From UBA1370 sp964515115 (GTDB lineage Bacteria; Patescibacteriota; Microgenomatia; UBA1400; PJMF01): a stretch of 64,000 nucleotides of DNA. A program made the translations under genes and the position numbers. The stretch is from the NCBI GenBank assembly GCA_964515115.1, contig CAZESB010000002.1, positions 1 through 64,000 of the forward strand, read 5' to 3'. Under the pieces are notes generated by a model, which saw only the letters and a program-made list of their open reading frames with translations, ran no database searches and was not told the origin of the DNA. This document shows, in pieces, positions 61,517 through 64,000 of the stretch. Each line of letters begins with the position of its first letter. Positions within the stretch are counted from its first letter, which is position 1.

Positions 61517-62516
61517 ACTTCAGCCATTGGTAATGGCTGTAGGTCCATTCTATCAGTTTCTTGGTGTCGAGATAGCGGTCGGAACTGCCCATCACTACCA
61601 CCAAAATTCTTCTACCCTCTCGCTCTACTTGAGTAATTAAAACTTCACCAGCGCCTTCAGTCGTGCCGGTTTTGATGCCCACCACTGTCGGATCTTGGGA
61701 TAAAAGCAGGTGGGTGCTATATAAAAAATGTTGCCTGGTACCGGTAATATCAGTAATCAAAGTCCGAGGCTGCCTAACAATGGCTCTAATCACTTCATCT
61801 TTCATCGCTTCTCGACTTAAAAGAGCCAGATCGATAGCGGTAGAATAATGTTCAGGGTGATCAAAGCCAATGGCATTTTGGAAGTGGGTGTTGGTCAGGT
61901 TTAGCGTTTGCGCTTTAAGATTCATGTCACGAACAAAACCAGTTTCTCCTGCCGGATGATGCTTAGCAATAATCAGAGCCGCGTCGTTACCGGATTGAAT
62001 TAGCAGCGCTTGAATCAAGCTGTCCATTGTCAGTTGCTCACCTTGGTGAAAAATAACCGCCGCCCCATTAACCATCGGAGGTTCGGTCACAGTTACTACC
62101 TCATCCAGCTGAAACAACTCTCTGGCAATAATAGCCGTCATCAATTTGGTGGTAGAGGCTGGTAATAGTTTTTCTGTGCCATTTTTGGCCAGTAAAATGG
62201 CGCTGGAGTCAAGGTCGATTATGGCCGCGCTGGTGGCGGTAAGGCTGGCGAGCATAGCTTCAGGACTTTCAGGAGTTTCAACGGTTATGTCGGCTTGAAT
62301 CAGGGAATTGGCTGAGTCAGTAGCCTGAGGAGTACGCCATAGCGGAATCGGCATCATTTGAGTGCTGTAAACCAATTTTTCCCGCTGAAATTGCCAATCA
62401 GCCAAAGCCGGTACAGTTTGGTCCAGATTCTCCAAACTCCGATACAGTAGTATCACTAAGCCTAGAGCAATTAGACTAATAATCTGGTCAGCACGGATTC
62501 GGTTTGTTATCAGCAC
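61500..62516 (-). CDS. D-alanyl-D-alanine carboxypeptidase (S11, DacA-like)
   Basis: This is a 338-residue penicillin-binding protein that trims D-Ala from peptidoglycan stem peptides. One N-terminal membrane helix (about 11-25) anchors it outside the cell; the catalytic motifs are S121-T-T-K124, S175-G-N177 and K282-T-G. It has no PBP5 C-terminal domain, and a 60-residue linker after the helix precedes the catalytic part. The start is the GTG at 62516, with TAAAAT 6 bp upstream. It lies between ugd and aspS. Confidence 0.92.
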   Translation of the reverse strand: MLITNRIRADQIISLIALGLVILLYRSLENLDQTVPALADWQFQREKLVYSTQMMPIPLWRTPQATDSANSLIQADITVETPESPEAMLASLTATSAAIIDLDSSAILLAKNGTEKLLPASTTKLMTAIIARELFQLDEVVTVTEPPMVNGAAVIFHQGEQLTMDSLIQALLIQSGNDAALIIAKHHPAGETGFVRDMNLKAQTLNLTNTHFQNAIGFDHPEHYSTAIDLALLSREAMKDEVIRAIVRQPRTLITDITGTRQHFLYSTHLLLSQDPTVVGIKTGTTEGAGEVLITQVEREGRRILVVVMGSSDRYLDTKKLIEWTYSHYQWLKFEDFN

Positions 62517-62522
62517 TATCTT

Positions 62523-62528
62523 ATTTTA
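62523..62528 (-). promoter_or_regulatory. Putative -10 box of the carboxypeptidase gene
   Basis: TAAAAT on the minus strand lies 6 bp before the GTG start at 62516. A GTG start is notable because leaderless messages usually begin with ATG. Confidence 0.32.
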
Positions 62529-62553
62529 CGCAAGTACGCGACTAAAAACTAGG

Positions 62554-63969
62554 CTAACTATCCTGAACAACTTTAATTTTCAGCTCCTTGAGCAGCGCCT
62601 CTTCTACTTCATCAGGAGCAGCCATCACTGCCGTACGACCAGATGCAGTCATCGGGAAAGCCACTGTTTCTTTGAGGGACTTTTCTTGAGCCAAAATCAT
62701 GATCAAACGCTCCAAACCCAAAGCAATGCCGCCATGTGGCGGCGTACCGACCGCGAAAGCTTCCAACATGTGACCAACGCCAGCCTGGATTTCCTCATCT
62801 GAATAACCCATAATTTTGAAAGTGGCCGCCAAAATTTCCGGCCGGTGTGCCCTGATGCTGCCGCCGCCAATTTCATAGCCGTTGCAAACCAAATCATACT
62901 GGGTGGTGAGGATTTGACCAATATTGCTGCCATTCAAATGATCTTCTAGGAATTCCGCTTTAGGCATGCTGAAAGGATTGTGAGTAAAGGTCCAGCCGCT
63001 TTTGCCGTCCGCTACTTCAGCCGAGTCCTCGGGATTGACTGCCTTGAAAAAAGGAAAGTCAACTACCCAAGCAAAGCCCAACACTCCCTGTTCTTTTTCT
63101 TCCGGCGTGCGAAGGTCGAATTTATCGTCACCGTACTTGGCTATGGCCTCTTCGTAAGTAAGGACAGGAAATTTCTCATCACGCAATTTTCCTCCAACAG
63201 CCCGGACTGAGTTCGTCACCAATTGCTCCACTGTAGCCATAACATCTTCTCTTTCCACAAAGCTCATTTCCAAATCTATTTGCGTGTGCTCATAACCGCG
63301 GTCTGCTCTCAGATCTTCATCGCGGATGCATCGGGCAAACTGAAAGTAGCGCTCGACACCGGCAGTCATCAGCAACTGTTTGTATTGCTGTGGACTTTGG
63401 GGTAAAGCGTAAAACTTTCCGGGCTGATGACGAGACGGCACCACAAAATCTCGGGAGCCTTCTTTGGTGGATTTGGTCAGCATCGGCGTTTCTACTTCAA
63501 TAAACTCGGCCCGATTCAACTCAGCTCTCATGACCTTGGTAAACTCGGAGCGCAACTCCAGGTTGCGACGCATTCTGGCGCGGCGCAAGTCAAGATAGCG
63601 GTATTTCAACCGCACTTCTTCTTTAATTTCATAACCATCACCCTCAACAGGAATGGGTAGTTCTGCGGCTGGATTGAGAATTTCGTATGCCTTGACGTCA
63701 ACTTCAACCGTACCGGTAGATAAATTCGGATTAATCATTTTTTCAGGCCGAGCCTTAACCTCTCCAGTGATTTTGACTACAGACTCAGGCGTAAGCTCGC
63801 CCAAAAGCTGATAGCCCACACATTGCACTGTTCCGGATTTATCTCGTAAATCAATGAAGGTGAGCTTGCCGTGGTCCCGCTTAGTTTCCACCCAACCAAA
63901 AAGCGTGACAGTTTCGCCAACTTTCTCTGAAGTATCAATAATTTTGGTTCTGCCTGTTAGCAATGACAT
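62554..63969 (-). CDS. aspS: Aspartyl-tRNA synthetase, lacking the GAD insertion
   Basis: This 471-residue class IIb synthetase has an OB-fold anticodon domain (VGETVTLFGWVETKRDHGK), a motif 2 region with RCIRDEDLRADRGYEHTQIDLE, and motif 3 in GGIALGLERLIM. Bacterial AspRS normally carries a GAD domain of over 100 residues between motifs 2 and 3; here only a short link (LTYEEAIAKYGDDKFDLRT, then FAWVVDFPFF) remains. ATG 63969 is chosen because AAAGG lies four bases upstream and a TATACT box at 63988-63993 would start transcription downstream of the alternative ATG at 63984. Confidence 0.93.
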   Translation of the reverse strand: MSLLTGRTKIIDTSEKVGETVTLFGWVETKRDHGKLTFIDLRDKSGTVQCVGYQLLGELTPESVVKITGEVKARPEKMINPNLSTGTVEVDVKAYEILNPAAELPIPVEGDGYEIKEEVRLKYRYLDLRRARMRRNLELRSEFTKVMRAELNRAEFIEVETPMLTKSTKEGSRDFVVPSRHQPGKFYALPQSPQQYKQLLMTAGVERYFQFARCIRDEDLRADRGYEHTQIDLEMSFVEREDVMATVEQLVTNSVRAVGGKLRDEKFPVLTYEEAIAKYGDDKFDLRTPEEKEQGVLGFAWVVDFPFFKAVNPEDSAEVADGKSGWTFTHNPFSMPKAEFLEDHLNGSNIGQILTTQYDLVCNGYEIGGGSIRAHRPEILAATFKIMGYSDEEIQAGVGHMLEAFAVGTPPHGGIALGLERLIMILAQEKSLKETVAFPMTASGRTAVMAAPDEVEEALLKELKIKVVQDS

Positions 63970-63987
63970 CTTGCCTTTCTTCATTTA

Positions 63988-63993
63988 AGTATA
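63988..63993 (-). promoter_or_regulatory. Putative -10 box of aspS
   Basis: TATACT on the minus strand; transcription starting about 7 bases later gives a leader of about 12 bases containing the AAAGG before ATG 63969. The -35 would be outside the window. Confidence 0.38.
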
Positions 63994-64000
63994 AATTAAA

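Noticed and set aside
1..64000. CRISPR array or transposon
   Set aside because: No regularly spaced repeats, no transposase or terminal inverted repeats were seen by eye on either strand.
1..64000. Alternative genetic code (TGA as glycine)
   Set aside because: TGA ends many genes at ATGA overlaps and no well-conserved protein is interrupted by TGA, so the standard code fits.

Overview
The window reads as a chromosome segment of an uncultivated Patescibacteria (CPR) bacterium, most likely near the Microgenomates; the lineage is inferred. Supporting signs are tightly packed genes with many ATGA-type overlaps, shortened housekeeping proteins (AspRS without the GAD insertion, DnaX without the zinc-module cysteines, a short TrmD, YbeY and glucan phosphorylase), and a very large share of glycosyltransferases and polytopic membrane sugar transferases. 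TGA is used as a stop throughout, so the recoded-TGA lineages (Gracilibacteria, Absconditabacteria) are unlikely. Two 100-N blocks show this is a scaffold. The first is an artificial break inside an intact epimerase gene; the second removes part of dnaX.

Layout. 1-263: 3' end of an unknown gene. 181-37399: a surface-glycan region. A plus-strand operon (2146-5831: two GT4 enzymes, a methyltransferase, a kinase-fold protein) converges on a long minus-strand operon (14854 down to 5841: ArnC/GtrB-like GT2, PglK-like ABC flippase, VioA-like aminotransferase, WbqC-like protein, a second divergent DegT-like protein, GNAT, GT2, methyltransferase, GT2). The part from about 3.1 to 11 kb is much AT-richer than its flanks and looks like an exchangeable cassette. 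14881-17810 holds two toxin-antitoxin pairs (PIN/Phd-like and HigBA-like) around a UDP-glucuronate 4-epimerase and a GNAT gene. 17819-33547 is a minus-strand series with GalE, four GT2, two GT4, several GT-C type membrane transferases and a Wzx-like flippase. 33601-37399 is an LCP glycan ligase, a tiny membrane protein and rmlB, an rmlC-like and an rmlD-like gene.

37413-50235 is mostly housekeeping: trmD, gltX, ybeY, dnaX, ybaB, rdgB, an M29 aminopeptidase, class I aldolase, glucan phosphorylase, a Nudix hydrolase, tRNA-Gln(CUG) and several conserved unknowns. A response regulator and a soluble histidine kinase converge at 50382-51772. 51862-61433 is a second minus-strand glycan block (membrane transferases, ALG5-like GT2, Dpm1-GtrA fusion, Gmd, Rmd, Ugd), followed by a D,D-carboxypeptidase and aspS.

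How it works together (inference): Ugd and the UDP-glucuronate 4-epimerase supply UDP-GlcA and UDP-GalA; GalE supplies UDP-Gal; Gmd and Rmd make GDP-D-rhamnose; RmlBCD make dTDP-L-rhamnose; and the RmlB intermediate can feed the VioA-like aminotransferase. GT2 and GT4 enzymes build lipid-linked chains on the cytoplasmic face, the ABC and Wzx-like proteins flip them, GT-C enzymes extend them outside using polyprenyl-phosphate sugars, and LCP attaches the product to the wall.

The most unusual general signal is regulatory. At about fourteen starts a -10-like hexamer lies only 6-12 bp before the start codon, usually with no Shine-Dalgarno sequence, which predicts widespread leaderless mRNAs.
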